Shown: one piece after another, positions 5,811-5,899 of the stretch
Numbering within the stretch: position 1 is the first letter of the stretch
Layout of the letters: each line of letters opens with the position of its first letter
Assembly: GCA_030550075.1 (NCBI GenBank)
Contig: JAUQQB010000191.1
Coordinates: 1 to 5,899 of the forward strand
Length of the DNA stretch: 5,899 nt
Source: Chloroflexota bacterium
GTDB lineage: Bacteria > Chloroflexota > Anaerolineae > Thermoflexales > Thermoflexaceae
Direction of reading: 5' to 3'
Notes under the pieces: generated by a model
Seen by the model: only the letters and a program-made list of their open reading frames with translations
Told to the model about the DNA's origin: nothing
The model's database searches: none
Made by a program: the position numbers and the translations under genes

Positions 5811-5899
5811 ATGGCCCCACCCCCCTTGATCCCCCCTCCCCACGGCCCTTTGGGCCGTGGGGAGGGGGGATCAATATATTTTTTGGGGGGAGTCGCGCG
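5811..5899 (+). other. Short proline-rich open frame through the terminator hairpin (doubtful)
   Basis: ATG 5811 is preceded by GAAGAGG and four bases, and the frame stays open to the window end, starting MAPPPLIPPPHGPLGRG. The proline runs come from the C-rich hairpin arm, so they may be a by-product of that structure. A leader peptide of a downstream gene is conceivable, but a chance frame is as likely. Confidence 0.15.
5826..5884 (+). terminator. Perfect 23-bp hairpin with T-tract (plus-strand intrinsic terminator)
   Basis: The arm at 5826-5848 pairs without a mismatch to 5852-5874 around a three-base TTT loop. TATATTTTTT (5875-5884) follows on the plus strand. Arm ends are TTGATC/GATCAA, and the inner part is GGCCC/GGGCC. 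C6 (5820-5825) and G6 (5885-5890) bracket the element and could pair further. The minus strand has no T-tract beyond the stem, so the direction is plus. No recognisable plus-strand gene ends just before it. Confidence 0.8.

Overview
The window looks like part of the chromosome of a high-GC, probably thermophilic Chloroflexota bacterium (Anaerolineae/Thermoflexus-like). This is inferred from protein style, not from a database match. The indicators are a lipoprotein with a Thr/Pro/Ser-rich linker after the lipobox, a small lipid-anchored cupredoxin whose copper-ligand spacing matches auracyanin, an S9 peptidase of the 'GLWPSP' type, and strong AAGGAGG ribosome-binding sites placed 6 nt before ATG. 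No CRISPR array, tRNA, rRNA, insertion sequence or integrase is visible.

Layout. (1) Positions 1-1613, minus strand: the first 537 codons of a large lipoprotein that runs off the left edge. It has a lipobox, a linker, a beta-rich domain, an NTF2-like domain and the beginning of what may be a peptidase MA-like (gluzincin) domain. (2) Positions 1614-2194: a long divergent intergenic region with nested dyads near the lipoprotein side, a T-rich island, a small hairpin and a candidate promoter for the next gene. (3) Positions 2195-4063, plus strand: a complete S9-family serine peptidase (beta-propeller plus alpha/beta hydrolase, triad Ser482/Asp564/His596). (4) Positions 4064-4232: a convergent intergenic region with a 10-bp hairpin. 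(5) Positions 4233-4619, minus strand: a 128-aa cupredoxin lipoprotein with all four type-1 copper ligands. (6) Positions 4620-5165: mostly non-coding sequence with hairpins. (7) Positions 5166-5649, minus strand: a gene broken by an apparent one-base insertion in a run of six G (read on the minus strand). Its two halves read as one protein when one G is removed. (8) Positions 5650-5899: a perfect 23-bp hairpin with a T-tract, oriented as a plus-strand terminator although no recognisable plus-strand gene ends there, plus a short proline-rich open frame running through it.

How the genes relate. They do not form an operon; each has its own leader or faces its neighbour. Two are exported lipoproteins (a possible surface metallopeptidase and an electron-transfer copper protein). 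The S9 peptidase lacks a signal peptide and should be cytosolic. The most unusual points are the frameshifted 3'-side gene and the orphan terminator-like hairpin. I did not find a clearly new multi-gene system.
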